Positions 10,289 to 23,262 of a stretch of DNA of 64,000 bases are shown here, in pieces. Under the pieces are notes generated by a model that ran no database searches, was not told where the DNA came from, and saw only the letters and a list, made by a program, of their open reading frames with translations. Made by a program: the position numbers and the translations under genes. This DNA is from Stenopsyche tienmushanensis (taxonomy: Eukaryota > Arthropoda > Insecta > Trichoptera > Stenopsychidae), in the NCBI GenBank assembly GCA_008973525.1, contig WACJ01000055.1:930001-994000 (forward strand), read 5' to 3'. Each line of letters starts with the position of its first letter. Position 1 is the stretch's first letter.

Positions 10289-11610
10289 CTGTGAGATTCA
10301 AAATTTTTGTACAAACAATACGAAAATCGTTATTAGAATGATTTGGAAATTATGAACTGTATATATTTTTTCCCTTAATGTGTGCATTAAATAATTATTT
10401 AATTGTGCCATGATATATATTAATTTTATCCATGAATAAAAAATACTTTGAGGATGTCTGCTTAGGGATAACTGTGTTCTCGCTAGGATGGTGGCTACCA
10501 ATACCAAGCATCTTGATTCTCAGTTTCCTCGTTTTACCAGAAAGGACGGCTTTCACTGAACACAATACATCTGTAGGGAGTCGTAAAAACCTACAGGATT
10601 GTTGGTAAATTTTAATAATGTTCTTAGGACCCCCTTGGAATTTTTATCCTCGGGACAGCGAGTAGATTTCGGCCATTTCTTCACTCCCCTCATATATAAA
10701 ATACGCTACGTCATTGTCGAAATTAAAATACCGGATACCAAAGCATAAGCTTCTGTCACATGCGTCACACTGGGTCGCTTTCGATCGCTGGACAATTATT
10801 TTAGCTGTACATCTTGTGGCACTTGATATTAATTGAACATTTTTGAACACCCTGTTCGATATGGCAATGTAACATTAGACGCAGATTGAAGATGTTGCAT
10901 CTCGACAAAGGGCGCACAAATGCACAAAAGTGCATTGAATGCGGCTTTGTCGGGAACGTTCTGGTATTTATGCCAACAATGGTGGCTGTCATCTCGCATC
11001 ATTTCGCACATACGGTTCCCGTGTTTGTTTATAATTTACCTGCTCTTCTTTAGGGTCTATTTTGGAAACTTGAGGGCTAATTTTTTTTTGCGCCATTCAA
11101 AGAGACAGCTTTGAGCACCTTGAAATCGCTGCACACTGCTAGCTAATCTATACATTACGCAACGCGAGAACGAAAATAATAATTTCCTTCCATGCAAACC
11201 TCTTTGAATCATTTTTTATGGTCTCATATTGTATGAAATAATTTCCCAAGAGGGGTCACAATTTCATGAAATAATAAGATTGCCAATAATATTTCAACCA
11301 CAACGTCGCATTTTATACGATGAATAAGTATTCCCATTAAATAACATGTTTCCGGTAGAAACTGTGTACTACAGATTTACCACAGAGCGATTTTTTCACC
11401 ATTATAATTTAAATATAGCTAAGAAAATATCATAGAAACATTCTTCTGCTTAAAATGACACATCTCTCTTTGTAGCCTTTTTTAAAGGATATTTTTAAGG
11501 ATTGGATCACTACATTTGGATACATTTGGTACTACTGAAGTTTATTAATCTTATCAGTATTTACTATTTAAGTACTAAGAAATTAGACTAAACCTGGATC
11601 TCGTCCATTT
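10289..11610. other. No gene; GC-richer patch
   Basis: 10660-11050 is GC-richer and has short open stretches on both strands (for example 10829-11011 and 10644-10850 minus). One minus-strand stretch has C-D-A-C-D-R-S-L-C-F-type cysteines, but there is no domain match I can defend. The rest is AT-rich. Confidence 0.3.
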
Positions 11611-12048
11611 CTCGTTGGAGGTATCATCATCAGATATTTAAATGCTAGTTTGAGTTGATGATCGCGTGAGCCCTCATTTTCGTATAACACCATCAATGTG
11701 ACTAATAAAATTCCTTTCTGCTGAGACACGGACTTAAACTCGCAAAATTCCCGATTTCCCAACAAATTATTTATTTCCGTCACTACAGATGAATACTTAT
11801 ATACTATAATACTTTGATGAGATTCGTAATTATATTACGGAGCAATACAAAAATTCTGAACCCCGTATCTATTATATTTCATATCGATATTCCCATTATT
11901 AGGGTCGAGGTGTAGGAAATACATCACCGGTAGGGTTAATATAACAATTTGAAAAACATATATGTACTGTATTTATGTATAGATAGATTAGATAGTTAGA
12001 CATTAATAGTTACGCTACTGTTTCCAAGCGCTCAGATTTCGGTGGGAT
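11611..12048 (-). repeat. Family A dispersed repeat, copy 2
   Basis: A long copy. In plus coordinates it runs from TCGTTGGAGGTATCATCATC, through AAATTCCCGATTTCCC and ACATCACCGGTAGGG, to a GTTTCCAAGCGCTCAGATTT segment. The same block order is seen in copy 4. An open minus-strand frame (11583-11783) falls inside and shares a short peptide with the frame in copy 1 (S-Q-Q-K-G-I-L), reflecting repeat homology rather than a known gene. Confidence 0.85.
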
Positions 12049-15000
12049 AGACATGGGGTGGATAGACAATAGATGTGGGAGACTGCACTTTTGCGTCTTT
12101 AAATAAAAATCAAATCTGAATGATTAGGTCAAATTATCGTACGGCTAAAGGCGCCTAGTCGTAAACCGACGTGAATGTGTTAATATAATATGATATTTTT
12201 TATTCAAGATGCGCGATCTGAATATATTTCTGTTCCATATTGAATGGCGTATTATTGTGTTATATTTTTGCAGCAATCTCATCCAGAATTATATCAATTA
12301 CGAATATATTAAAAGGGATGCGCATGGGGGGTTGGGGTGAAATTTATTTCATACCAGATTATTTACCAGGAAAAGAATCTCACGCTTCTCATTTCATGTT
12401 TTTATTATTTTCCCTCGACGCTTAATGAATTTTTACCAGGAAAATTATTAATATCAAATTTGCTATGACCGAATGAGATCCGACGTATATTTTTGGAAAT
12501 TCTCTGTATATATATATTTTTGTATTTTACTAACCAAGCTGTCAAAAAATCACTGTGGCATTTTAAACAATTATTTATTTTAAAATAATTTTGATTTATT
12601 ATTGACTAAGTATTGATATAGCGGACTAATTCCTAGAATTGTATGATGAAGTTCGAGTTAAACAAATTTAATATTTATGATCGATTTATCATTAAATCAA
12701 AAAACACACATAATCTTTCTAACTGTCCAAGTCCTATTTAGGATCGATGTTTAAATATAATTTGCATTAAAATATTATTATTTTTATCAAGGTATATTTA
12801 TTTTCATAAAAATAATATATTTAGCATTGCTCAAATTTCTCAGACTCGCTTTGAATTAATTTTTGCATTGTATCCCGCCTCTATAAAGGGGCTTCCAAAA
12901 TCTGATCAATGCGTGTAGATTTTATTTGTTTTATACAATCCCTAACAATGTAATTGCTAATAACTGAAACAGAAGGGGAACAAAATCCCTTTAGAAGAGA
13001 TCGTAGACTGCTAAATTTGAAGTTACGACATTATTACATACTAAGCTCCTTACGTGATGATGGCTTTATATGCGCACCCCATTGCAAAATAACGTCTTCA
13101 ATATGTACTTAAAGCGAAATCTCAGTCATTTAAAATATATTCAAATTTAGCATGCAGTGCTTCTGTTCATAAAAATATTTTTGGCCCCCAGTGTACAGCA
13201 ACAACCAAAGGATTATTTTGAAATTGCTTCAACTTTGTCAGCCACATCCTAAATTATGATGTTTAATGGCGAATCCTAGCGGGATAGTCATTTTCTCCAG
13301 CTTATCAGTCTCCCTGATGGGGGTCAGTATTTTAGACATGATTTGAGCATTAATAAAAATTTGTACGCATTGCGCAGTCGTAATCCGCGAATTTATTTCC
13401 AGCGTCATGTCTTTTTTCCCCTGTCCTTTTGTGGACATCTCAAGTTTCTTATTATAACTTTCTAGTACGTGACGGGAATGCAAGCTGCTTTTTTAGTCCT
13501 GCAAGATGTCGCCCCCGTTCAGCGCAAAAGGGTGAATAGACATAGTCCTTGGCTACCCCGAGCTTCATCGTGGATCAGAATTGCTTCAGATCGACCTTAA
13601 AATCCTGGAGAATAACAAGATTCAACCAATCTGTTCTTTGGATTCCCTTCCGATAGAATATAACTCGAGGCAACCAATCCACGTAGCATATTTGTCTATA
13701 TTCAATCTCGCCGTATAGTGTGCTTTAAATGTAACCCAAGGAAAAAAGGACACTTTTGGAAAATTGTGATTTATTTTCAACGCCAAGAAAATCTCACATT
13801 TTCGTATCTATATGTTTGAAATAATACAACTTTAATACTTGCAGGAAATAATAATTTAACTCCATGCATACATAGCAAGCAGATAAAATGATGACTATGT
13901 CCCGCCTTTGTATGGGATGAAGATACCCAAATAAAATCCATTCACTATTGAAATCAATATATTTAGTAATATTTCATAGACAAATTTTAATTACCGAAAA
14001 GAAGAAATTTCTCGAGAAGTTTTTACATAAATTGCTAGTAGATTTGGATTAGGGGTCCAGTCCAATATTTCAATAATCGTAAATTCTAAAATTTATGAAA
14101 TCAATCGTATATTATTCGTTTTTATTTGTTAAGTAATTTAGAAAGATCACTCGTAATAAATAACTATGAAAACTGTACCTGTTACGAATAATACTACTAA
14201 TTGATTTTACTATCGAAATTATAGTATTATAATGCAATAAAACTAGGGATGAAAATATTGAGAAATAATATTTTATCGATCATATTTTTATGCTTTATGC
14301 AGAGACAGATTTAGAATAATTAAATAACAACACAATATTTTGAATTATTGGTCATTTAAACTAAAAGGCAGCAAATTTCTTACGATATTAAGCTATTATG
14401 TGGTGGTTATAAAATTTGAAATGGATGCATATTTAGTAATTAATGCCTTTTGTAATAGGAATGCTTAATAGCTCCTAGCCATATTACCGTTTGACCGTAA
14501 GGCTCCACTGGTCGATTACTATGTATCATCTAATCTCTAGTTAAAGGCAGGCACGTGTATGACAGGTTGAAAACGTAATTAACATTTTCACTTTAGAATT
14601 ATTAATCATTGGTGATTGAAGCCTTTCAGAAACAATGGACCACGATGACAATATATATTCCAGCAAAAGGAATTTACGTCGTCATACTTGAAAAGGAAGC
14701 ACGCTCAGTGGCTGCGACCGTAAAATCCTCTCCGGAAGATTAATCTTCCTCTTATTATTCATACCTGAGACAACAGGAGTTAATGAAATCAAAGGTGGGT
14801 GTAACCAGCTGAGACAAAATTTAAATTCCGTTTTTAATCGAATTTAATCCGGTAGCCACAATTACGCGGGACGTGGGCCCATCATAAATCAAAATAATAA
14901 TTAACGTCTAGACTACGTGTTCATAAATCATGGTCATAGTGTATGATGGGGCCCTTTGCTAGTTTATATTACATTTTCTATCAAAGCGTGGATGACGACT

Positions 15001-15599
15001 AATATCAAGCTTATTAATAACAAAAAAGCGCTTACCCCGGCGGTCGCTCGAGGGTTAATTGAAGGAGATACTTACATTCGGAGTCATAGATGTAACACGT
15101 TTGGAATGATTCGGAGATCGGAATGTATAATTGTGTGCCTTATTCGCTTAGGATTGAATTACGACCGATGAGGATAATGAGGTTCACATGAGAAACGATT
15201 TCCTTTAATTTATAAGAAACATGCCTTATAACACCCACGGATAGAGCCTAAATAAAATACATTAAAATAAGATTAAGTCCTATCCATGCTGATCATTTAC
15301 ACAAAATATGTTTTTGATTATATTCATCACAGCGCATGCGTGATGATATTGCCATGATTATGCTTCAAAAAACATTTGTAAATAATTTCAAAGACTCGTG
15401 AACTTAATACTTAATGAAAATTTGTTTGAAGTATGATAATATTACATAGCAACCCTTGCACAAACAACGTGTATTAAAATCATTTTCAGCATATTCTATT
15501 AATTACACCATTATCATAAGACGTATAAATATATACGCATATAAAATATTGTTTCAGATTTCGATGAATTAATGCATAGTTATCTTATTATATATCTAC
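12049..15599. other. No gene; possible conserved non-coding blocks
   Basis: 12050-12180 continues repeat-like sequence. 13200-13720 is GC-richer, with a minus-strand open stretch at 13238-13483 of unknown nature. 14640-15180 is relatively GC-rich with ATTA/TAAT homeodomain-type cores; its plus-strand open stretch (14956-15171) has no recognisable domain. The remainder is AT-rich filler. Confidence 0.3.
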
Positions 15600-15953
15600 C
15601 TAGTTATTTGGAAAAATCGTAAAGAGTTGCTAGTCACAAAGTCTTCTATGCTTTTTTCGGTAATGTGTTCGATACCAATGCTTTTTCTTTTCGGGTAATC
15701 TTCTACGCCTTCAATTCTTAGTGCATCTATCATATTTTGCATATCTTTAACTGAAAGTTCGTCGTCAAAAAATGCAAAAAAAAACCAACTCTTCCGACAA
15801 GTATCGTAAATGGCCCAGTATTTTTTTCATGGTAATTTTGGCCACCCGTAGGAAAGAACTAAGAAAGAGGGGAAGGGTTGACTGTAGTGAAGTAGTAAAT
15901 CTTTCTGCATGGTATTTCACTTCATAATAGACAAATAAACATACCAGAATCAA
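15600..15953 (-). pseudogene. Broken unidentified reading frame with a poly-T frameshift
   Basis: One minus-strand frame reads ...T-M-K-K-I-L-G-H-L-R-Y-L-S-E-E-L-V-F-F down to a run of nine T at 15776-15784. The adjoining frame then continues F-F-D-D-E-L-S-V-K-D-M-Q-N-M-I-D-A-L-R and I-E-G-V-E-D-Y-P-K-R-K, and stops soon after F-V-T-S-N-S-L-R-F-F. The joined product would be acidic and protein-like, so I infer a former coding sequence broken at the T run. Next to it is GGGTTGACTGTA (15876-15887), like a pogo terminal repeat read backwards. A transposase origin is likely but not shown. Confidence 0.4.
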
Positions 15954-17882
15954 TAAACCAAATTAATAGCTAAATGGCCATACGACGTTTTTTTTTTGAA
16001 ACTTTGACTTATGGTAGCGGCATATAAAATCTTTTTTTTTTAAATAAAAAACATGTATTCATTTTTTTAGGGCAGAAAATCATATGACAGGGTGACCGCC
16101 CAATTTTTTAAAAGTCGAAAAATAAGGACCACCCTAATTAATACTTTCAATCTTCCAAATATGTTGATACGGTAAAAACTTTTTTCATAATCTGGATTTG
16201 CATTTGAATTTTTATGACAAGCATTCAGCATTGATCAATTGCGATTCAATGTGCTCAAATTTACAGAAGTTGTGGCTAATTATCATAGAATAGTCGGCAA
16301 AAATCCACTCATTAAAAATAATCCAAATTTGAGATTCGATAGTGATAATTGAAAGTTATTTATTGCTTTGTTAGAATTTGAAATGATTTAGATTTAAATA
16401 ATGTTGAAGATCGTTCATCTGTTAGTCTAATAATGCTTATTGGAATAGCATTTCAAAGAAGATTCTTTGAAACTTTGAAGAATTCCGGAACTTACTACTT
16501 TGGATTGTCAACTTTGCATCTAATTCAAATATTGATCTTCGTTAGCTTACTTTTACAGAGAAGAGCGTGATGATTTATATATTTGTATACAATCTCATCA
16601 TAAGGCTTAGTTTGCTCGAAGTTTAGAGCCTGCGGGCAGCATTTCTACGAGGGGAGTTCTGCAAGGATGAACTTGTTGTTTCAATTATCTTAAAATAACT
16701 GAACCCAAGATATCTCCCGGCTCTTGATTTCATTTCCATATCTTCTTCGAGGAATCAATTTTAAAATGTTTTCCGAAAGATAACACTGCTCAATTTTTTT
16801 CGTCTGGGCTGGCAGATGTTGTTTCAATTTTGAAGAAGATGATCGTAAATTCGGCTCAATAATTTTCCTAGAAGCATCCTGTTGAAATCAATCGTCGGGG
16901 AAACTATTGCGCAAAGGACGCGTACTGTAAAGGTTAATGTACCGAGGATTTAAAGGCAAAACTTTTACGTTTACATATGAAGTTTATTGAACATGAAAAT
17001 AGGGAAAGCTCCGATAAGATCCGTAATATGCGCCACAAATTCTCAAATTTTTCACATGATTAAACCGCTTATACTAAAACACTATACCCTTTACAATTTA
17101 TTACTGATGTCTTTAAAAATGTTCTTATATGAACTTATGTACGCGCTGTAGCTTTAAATTTTCATGGACTGTTAAGCTTGTAATTAAAAATTTAATCTCT
17201 GATTAAAACTCCAGATTGGCCGTGATAGTCTGAAGATTGGTCCATTAAGCAAGTTCATCAACTAGCACTTACGGATCATCCTCGTTTTGATCAGGTCTGG
17301 TGTGACGCGACGATAACGAGCCGCTTATATGTTTATGGGTGCGCACGGGATGTTTATGGTGGGGTTCGTGCGTACCCCACAGATTCGGAGGCTTAATTAC
17401 GCAGTCGATGTATTTTGTTTCAGGGTAGAGTATGGTATCATGATATTCTCTTGACGAGCATTAATTAGCCTTAACGCTTGGGTACCTGCAGGAAGTCTGC
17501 ACACATAGCTTGCACAAACAGATACATACGTCGTTCCAAGTGTTTTGACACTAAAATTGTATTATACGAAAAAAAATATCAACGAAGAATTCAATTATAT
17601 TATAACAATATATTAAATATAGTATCAAATTATCCATTATTTATACAAAAAATGATGTTTCTTGCACTTTTATAAAATAATTGATCTACACATTGGTTCC
17701 TATTTTCTTATTAATAAACATGCTAGAATGTGTTGATTTGACTCTGCAATAATGGAGATTCCATATCTAATATCGATGAATTTAGATATGTATCGTTGAT
17801 TCAATGTGTTTAGATAATTGCTTTAATTATTGTGTTCAATTAATTTTGTAATGAAGTGTGAATTTTTTTATCCATAATTATT
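15954..17882. other. No firm gene; weak open stretch at 16690-16887 (minus)
   Basis: A minus-strand frame of 66 codons (16690-16887) without a start codon reads D-A-S-R-K-I-I-E-P-N-L-R and L-P-A-Q-T-K-K-I-E-Q-C-Y-L-S-E. It looks protein-like but is unrecognised and could belong to the same relic as 15600-15953. At 16089-16134 an imperfect inverted repeat, CAGGGTGACCGCC...GGACCACCCT, suggests a tiny foldback. The rest is AT-rich. Confidence 0.3.
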
Positions 17883-17945
17883 CCAATGACTTAGTAGTTG
17901 GATTCATAACTTAGACGTTTTAGGTTCAAATTTTCAGGAAATTCC
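17883..17945 (+). repeat. Possible tRNA-derived SINE head
   Basis: GACTTAGTAGTTGG followed by GGTTCAAATTTT resembles spaced tRNA A and B boxes. The downstream body of the SINE family seen at 24935-25115 was not recognised, so this may be a truncated or different SINE. Confidence 0.35.
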
Positions 17946-20900
17946 TATAAGTGATCACATTTTTAAAGATATACTATGAAAATGAAAACCATATCGGGAG
18001 TAGTCGGTAACGGTCTCTTGAAACTTTTGATTCATAATCATACTCATATTTTGATACTTTGTTACGAAAATATGTTATTGGATAGAAGATTTATAGACGG
18101 GATTACAATTTCACAAAGAGCTTGTTATTAAGAAGTTAGTGCCACAACTTCTGACTTCTAGTATGCGCCGTAGGTGCACGCTCCCCGTTGCAGTTATTAG
18201 TTGATTAAAGGGTGGATGTAGGGTCGATTGTGTGTTGCAAGAATAGAAGGAAGTTCTGCAAAGACGGAAGGGAGAAGAAGAAGAGGTAGAGACCAAAGGT
18301 AGAAAGGCGAAAGGCGCACGATGAAAGGCGACAGAGTGCGTATCTCTAAAATCCGTTTTCACCCTTCATTGTTTTTGGGCTGTTGACGAAGCTCACTCAC
18401 TGGCAAATTATGAGACCGGATTTGTTAGACTTAAATATACAATTTGTACCCGCTCTTCAAATAGGCAAATCCCCAAACATCTAAATATTTATTTAATATT
18501 TTTAAAAAAATAATTGACCCCTTTAATGCTGAGGGGTGCGATGATTCGTGCGGTATTCATCGCCTCGTGTCGTCCGCGTCCATTGTTTAATTCGTATTAA
18601 TTTTTAATTTCGTCTCGGCGAACAATGGATCGATTTGTACGCGGATTTATTATGTTCACGCTATTTTATCGTCCATAAAAATCGGGTTAGCCGGAGCGTA
18701 AATTCAATAGGTAATATCTGTTATTATTGCTTAACACCGGTTTCGTCTCGCTACGGGACATTTCCATGGGGTGGGCTGAGCTAATTTTTGATTAAGGCAT
18801 AAATTCAAACTGAACAAACGTAATAAAATTCGTTATTCATGGGAGAGCTATTCAAATTTTGGCGACGGATTTAAATGCGACTAGATTTGCAACCCTTCAA
18901 ATTTTGTATCTTTAATGATCCTTTACGAAGCTGGCAATTCATTTAAGAAAAATCATCCCTTAAAAATGTGAAATATTTCAATTTAAAAAATACATTAAAA
19001 TGTATATTTCGATTCAATCGAGTAAGAATTTGAAAATATTAATATTGCTTGATGAAAATATAAATTCTTAATCCATCACTTTATGGCAAAAGATGTGAGC
19101 TTGTAAGCAAAAATTTTTGCTATTATTCGTTATGCAATAGTTTTTATATTAATTTTTAATATATGCCTGATTTTCCCTGTAAAAAAGCAATAACCGCTTA
19201 CCCGACAGCTTTCCAGGCTGCTAGTTCTTCATAATTAACATCGTTTCGAAAACTTTATCCTTTAAAAGTTTTCTGATCTGGGGACTTTTCTGATCTCTTT
19301 GAATACAAAAAAAAATCCCAATTTTCACCTACGACCTTCATAAAATTATTCATAAAGCGCAAATTTGTACGAAATTGAGGAAGATTTATATCATCCTGGA
19401 TCTTCTGGGATATAACTCGCTGGTATATAAAATTACATAATAATATTCCACACAATCTTGATGCAATTTTCTATTAAAAACATTTTAAATTCTCAAATAT
19501 ATCAGATATTACATCCAGACATTAGCCTTGTTATATGATCTGCTTATAAGCGTATTAAAAATTATAGGTAGAAAATCAAAAGGGATTGTTGCTTTACTAG
19601 GAAAATCATAGATATAAAATAGGAAGTTTCGAGATTTAAAAAATATGTATAAATAATGTTGAAATTTGTGTCTCTTCGGTGATTTTTTATTCCTTGTATT
19701 AATTTAATTCTACTCGATTTTAACACATTTTTCAGCTACGGGCAAAGTCTGCTTATATCTTTTTTTGCGAAAAATTAATCTGAGATTCCAAATGTTTAAT
19801 AAATGAAAATATATATTATAGGCCTGTAAAGGGTCGGATGATAAATATAATCGTTATATTTTCCTTTTTCTATCGATATGTCAATTAGTAGGCATAATGG
19901 GGTAGCTTGAAATATAAGCCACGAGGGCGGATTTCTCTCGAAGCTTCTCTCCGGCCACACGTCCCTATTTAATTTGGATTCTTTATCATCAAAGCATAAT
20001 ACAGCACTCTCTTTAACCCAATATTTTCTAAAATCAGAGCTAGTATGATGAACATCCTCTCTACATCCGCTCTGGCAACTACACTTACATATTGATTCGC
20101 CCTGCGGCGTGCAAAAAATCTTTTATGATTTTTCACAAAGGGCTCTCACATCGCGATTAGCAGAAACGTTTTAAGGGTACATGAAGGGGGAATAGACCGT
20201 TTCATAGGGCATCCTTTGTTTTTATTAGCTTTGTTTTTTGGGTTTCACATGTTGTTTGAAATATGGGCGACACGTACTGCTTGTCCGATCCGGTTGACTA
20301 GGAAAATTGAAATGCTGTTTTTTCACGCTTTTATGGAGAGTCGATATTTTTTTATCAGGCTAAATGGTCTGCAGTTTATGTTTTTTGATGAAAGTTTCCC
20401 TTTAAAATATTAATATTCAGCAACGACGTGCAGTGCCATAGCCCAGTTCAACGCTCTTCGAATAAATGAATAAAATTGCTAATCGCATAAGTTTTTTTTG
20501 TTGTTTGCTAATGTACTCTTTTGAAAACCCATCCACGTATATTTCTACTTCAATTTGTTTTGAATGCAAATTTTTAGATTATGGTGTGGACTTCCTCGCA
20601 TCTTAATTCCCTGCGAGACGAATTGCATCCATAGATACTGTAGCACTCTAATAAATATGCACCCCTCGCAAAGAAACCAAAACGTTGTGCGTATGTAAAT
20701 GCTACAAAAACGTGAAAGTTTTTGCAATAAAATTAAAGTTAAATGCGTTTGCTTGCAGCAAATCATCATTATCTGATTGAAGTATACCATAAGAATGCCA
20801 TGAATGTGAACAATTCCGGGTATTGATTTTTTCCCTCCCCGAACTAAATACATTCAATATCCTCTCCGTATTCTATGTATAATATTTGTATACATTTTTT

Positions 20901-21689
20901 TGTGTATGCATTAATTAATTTTATAATATCAACTATAAAACCATCAATATATGATTTTTTTCTTAAAATTCTACATGTTATTGGTTCATGTGGCCCATTT
21001 AACTATGGTGTGTGATGATTAGAAGTGACTCAGCTGCGAGACTTCAAAGACGAACCTCATCTTCAATTATGACCAAAGCTTGTCCAAATTTAATGGAATC
21101 ACACAGCGTGTATAATCCTTAGGAGGAATTGTCGTAACTACGACCCTTACTACATTGAATACAGCGCGCAAGCGTTATGCTTCCCTATGGCCACGCACAA
21201 AAGGGAGCATCATTATCGTGCAATCAGATCATATGACTCACGAAAAATTATTTTCCTTGCTGCACACTATACAATAGTTCACAAACTATGTTTCGATGAT
21301 AAGTGATCGTCTAGATCGGTAAAAAAATTAGGATTGCATAGCTACTTGACGAAATTTTAAGTATTGATATTACAATATTTAATTATTTACATTTTGACAA
21401 ATTATAAGCAAATATTAATAATAATATTGTTAATTGTCAATAATTAAATTAATTAAAGGAACCGGTTCAAATATTCAGATTTGCGCGATAATAGAATATT
21501 CCGCGCAAAATGGTTTTAATAGTCAACATTCAAAAATATTCGAATGATTGCAATTTTAGAATTTTTTTGATCCCTTAAATATTAAATTATTAAAACTGAT
21601 ATTCAAACTTGTGATTTGACGAGAGAATGAGTTCTTAATATATTTAATACAAGCTCCTGATATATTTATACTCGTATATTATATTTTGA
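17946..21689. other. No gene; possible conserved block at 18520-18800
   Basis: 18150-18360 is purine-rich on the plus strand, with a short open frame on the minus strand that I regard as chance. 18520-18800 is GC-richer, with CGTCCGCGTCCATTG and GGTTAGCCGGAGCG-type segments, and looks unlike neutral filler. 20100-20470 and 21000-21240 also have mixed composition. No exon or element ends could be supported. Confidence 0.3.
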
Positions 21690-22020
21690 GTCTTCTCCCG
21701 ATAGTCGGAGGTAAAACGACTCGGCGCTCGATACGCTTTGCGAAAATAATTCGTTTCTGTGATACGTTGAGTTCTTTCTGTGACTTGTCGGCACCCTCTA
21801 CGCCGGGGACCCCCCCCCCTGCACTCTTCCCCGCGCAAGTTCATTCGTACGCTCTGACGAAACGCCGACTACACTTGTATACAAAATTCGCGAGTGACGC
21901 CGAAAAACATTGTTTTTACGACATCTGCACAAAAAATAGAACATCTTTACCGCGTCACTTGAGAGGAACTACAACAAGGATAATAACGCAAGTAAGATCA
22001 TAATAATCCAAGCTTCCAAG
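21690..22020 (+). other. Exon-like block ending in a consensus splice donor
   Basis: A GC-richer stretch, with a C run at 21811-21820, follows a TATTATATTTTGAG segment and ends CCAAG|GTAAGTGAAT, an almost ideal 5' splice site at 22021. It is open in one frame from 21686 to 22003 but lacks an ATG and stops before the donor, so it would be an untranslated first exon. The alternative is the end or leader of a retroelement. Confidence 0.3.
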
Positions 22021-22566
22021 GTAAGTGAATTAACAAATGCTCGCACACATCCGCCTCCTACTATCACATAAACGCGGGAACACTGGGAGCAAAATGCTTT
22101 TTCGACTGCTCCTATAATACAATCTTGACTATAAAACTATTTGATATGGACCTGACTATTTGATATTACTTGATACCTGACTTTAACCTATTCGTTTCAG
22201 CTATGTCTATATATTTGTTTCCAGTTACTCCCAGTCTGACCGATTAAATATTATTTGATTGTGCCCGGTAGACACTAAGCGTCAAAGTTCGAATACTGTG
22301 ATGCGACATAACTACCCCTTGCTAATACAATTTGACTAATACTTTTGCGGCCTAACCACATTTGACTACTCCTAACTATTACACTTATACGATTTTATGT
22401 ATTTTAACTATTGGCCACTTGACTAGTACCTTTTTACAGAGTAGATACTTAAATACTCTTCTAACGGCAAGCTGATACCCAGTTTATATACTATTCATTG
22501 CTTTTTATACGAATCTTAACTTGCATGTCGCTCGTTGTCTCTTGCATGATCTTCCCTACTTAGCAG

Positions 22567-22794
22567 TATGGAACTCGAGGAACCTCACCGGTTCGGATCC
22601 GAGAGGCTCTAGGAACGGAGCAGGAACAAGAAGAACACCAAGAAGACGGCCTCGAGGAGATGCATTTGATGATCTTTACTTTGCAACGAAAAACAACATT
22701 GTCTTCCGTTGACTTCTATATCGTTTTGTAATCGCCGAACTGAGAGGGGCAACCTGAGAAAATGGCGAAACCACTCAGTTTCGAATTCGCTCGG
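22567..22794 (+). other. Exon-like block between acceptor and donor signals
   Basis: The block follows a pyrimidine-rich tract ending CCCTACTTAGCAG and ends TCGG|GTAAGTTG, both good splice signals. One frame is open for 55 codons from the acceptor (Y-G-T-R-G-T-S-P-V-R..., then a Q/E-rich part E-Q-E-Q-E-E-H-Q-E-D-G) to a stop at 22732-22734. With the donor at 22021 it would make a 546-base intron. The product is unrecognised. The block precedes a LINE tail (23050-23262), so it might instead be retroelement sequence. Confidence 0.3.
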
Positions 22795-23049
22795 GTAAGT
22801 TGTACGGTGACGGGGAGACACCCTCAGTTGGTGTAGGAGCGAATCCGAGATGCACTTAAGCGTCACGTATGTCTTCACCCTACCCCGGCAACGCCCTAGC
22901 GAGGAAAGGGGGGACTGGACTCCTTGTACTCCAGAAAGCCCTTTCCAGTAGAGTCAAAAAGGTCGTCTAGAGTAGTTTTCCACCACCTCCCTATGAAAAC
23001 TACGCAGTCTTTACAAACTCCCCAAACTCCTTATCGAGACGTTCGCGAA

Positions 23050-23262
23050 AGTGTTCGTCAATACGTTCACTCAGGATACCCGTTGGGTGAGCGTTCAAAA
23101 TAAAACTCGGTGGTAATGCTACCTTCAATATCGAGCGAATGAGGAGGTGAATGTATGATACAGACGAAATGGATGTAACCCCTTTCCTATGAATGGATAT
23201 TGAAGAGGCCCATAGTTCTGTAGTGGACTGTTAGTGGCTGCGCTATGATGATGATGATATTA
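23050..23262 (+). mobile_element. RTE/jockey-like LINE 3' tail, copy 1
   Basis: It contains CCCGTTGGGTGAGCGTTC, then ATGAATGGATATTGAAGAGG, a CCATAGTTCTGTAGTGGACTG stretch and a terminal ATGATGATGATGAT run. A final 'LEEA..' peptide region followed by an ATG/TGA simple tail is typical of RTE-type LINEs. The same ordered segments recur at 47555-47750, and the distal part at 27845-27920. How much of 22800-23050 belongs to the element is unclear. Confidence 0.55.

Noticed and set aside
21686..22003. 105-codon plus-strand frame
   Set aside because: No ATG, and it stops before the splice donor. Openness is explained by GC-shifted composition; noted only as part of a possible untranslated exon.
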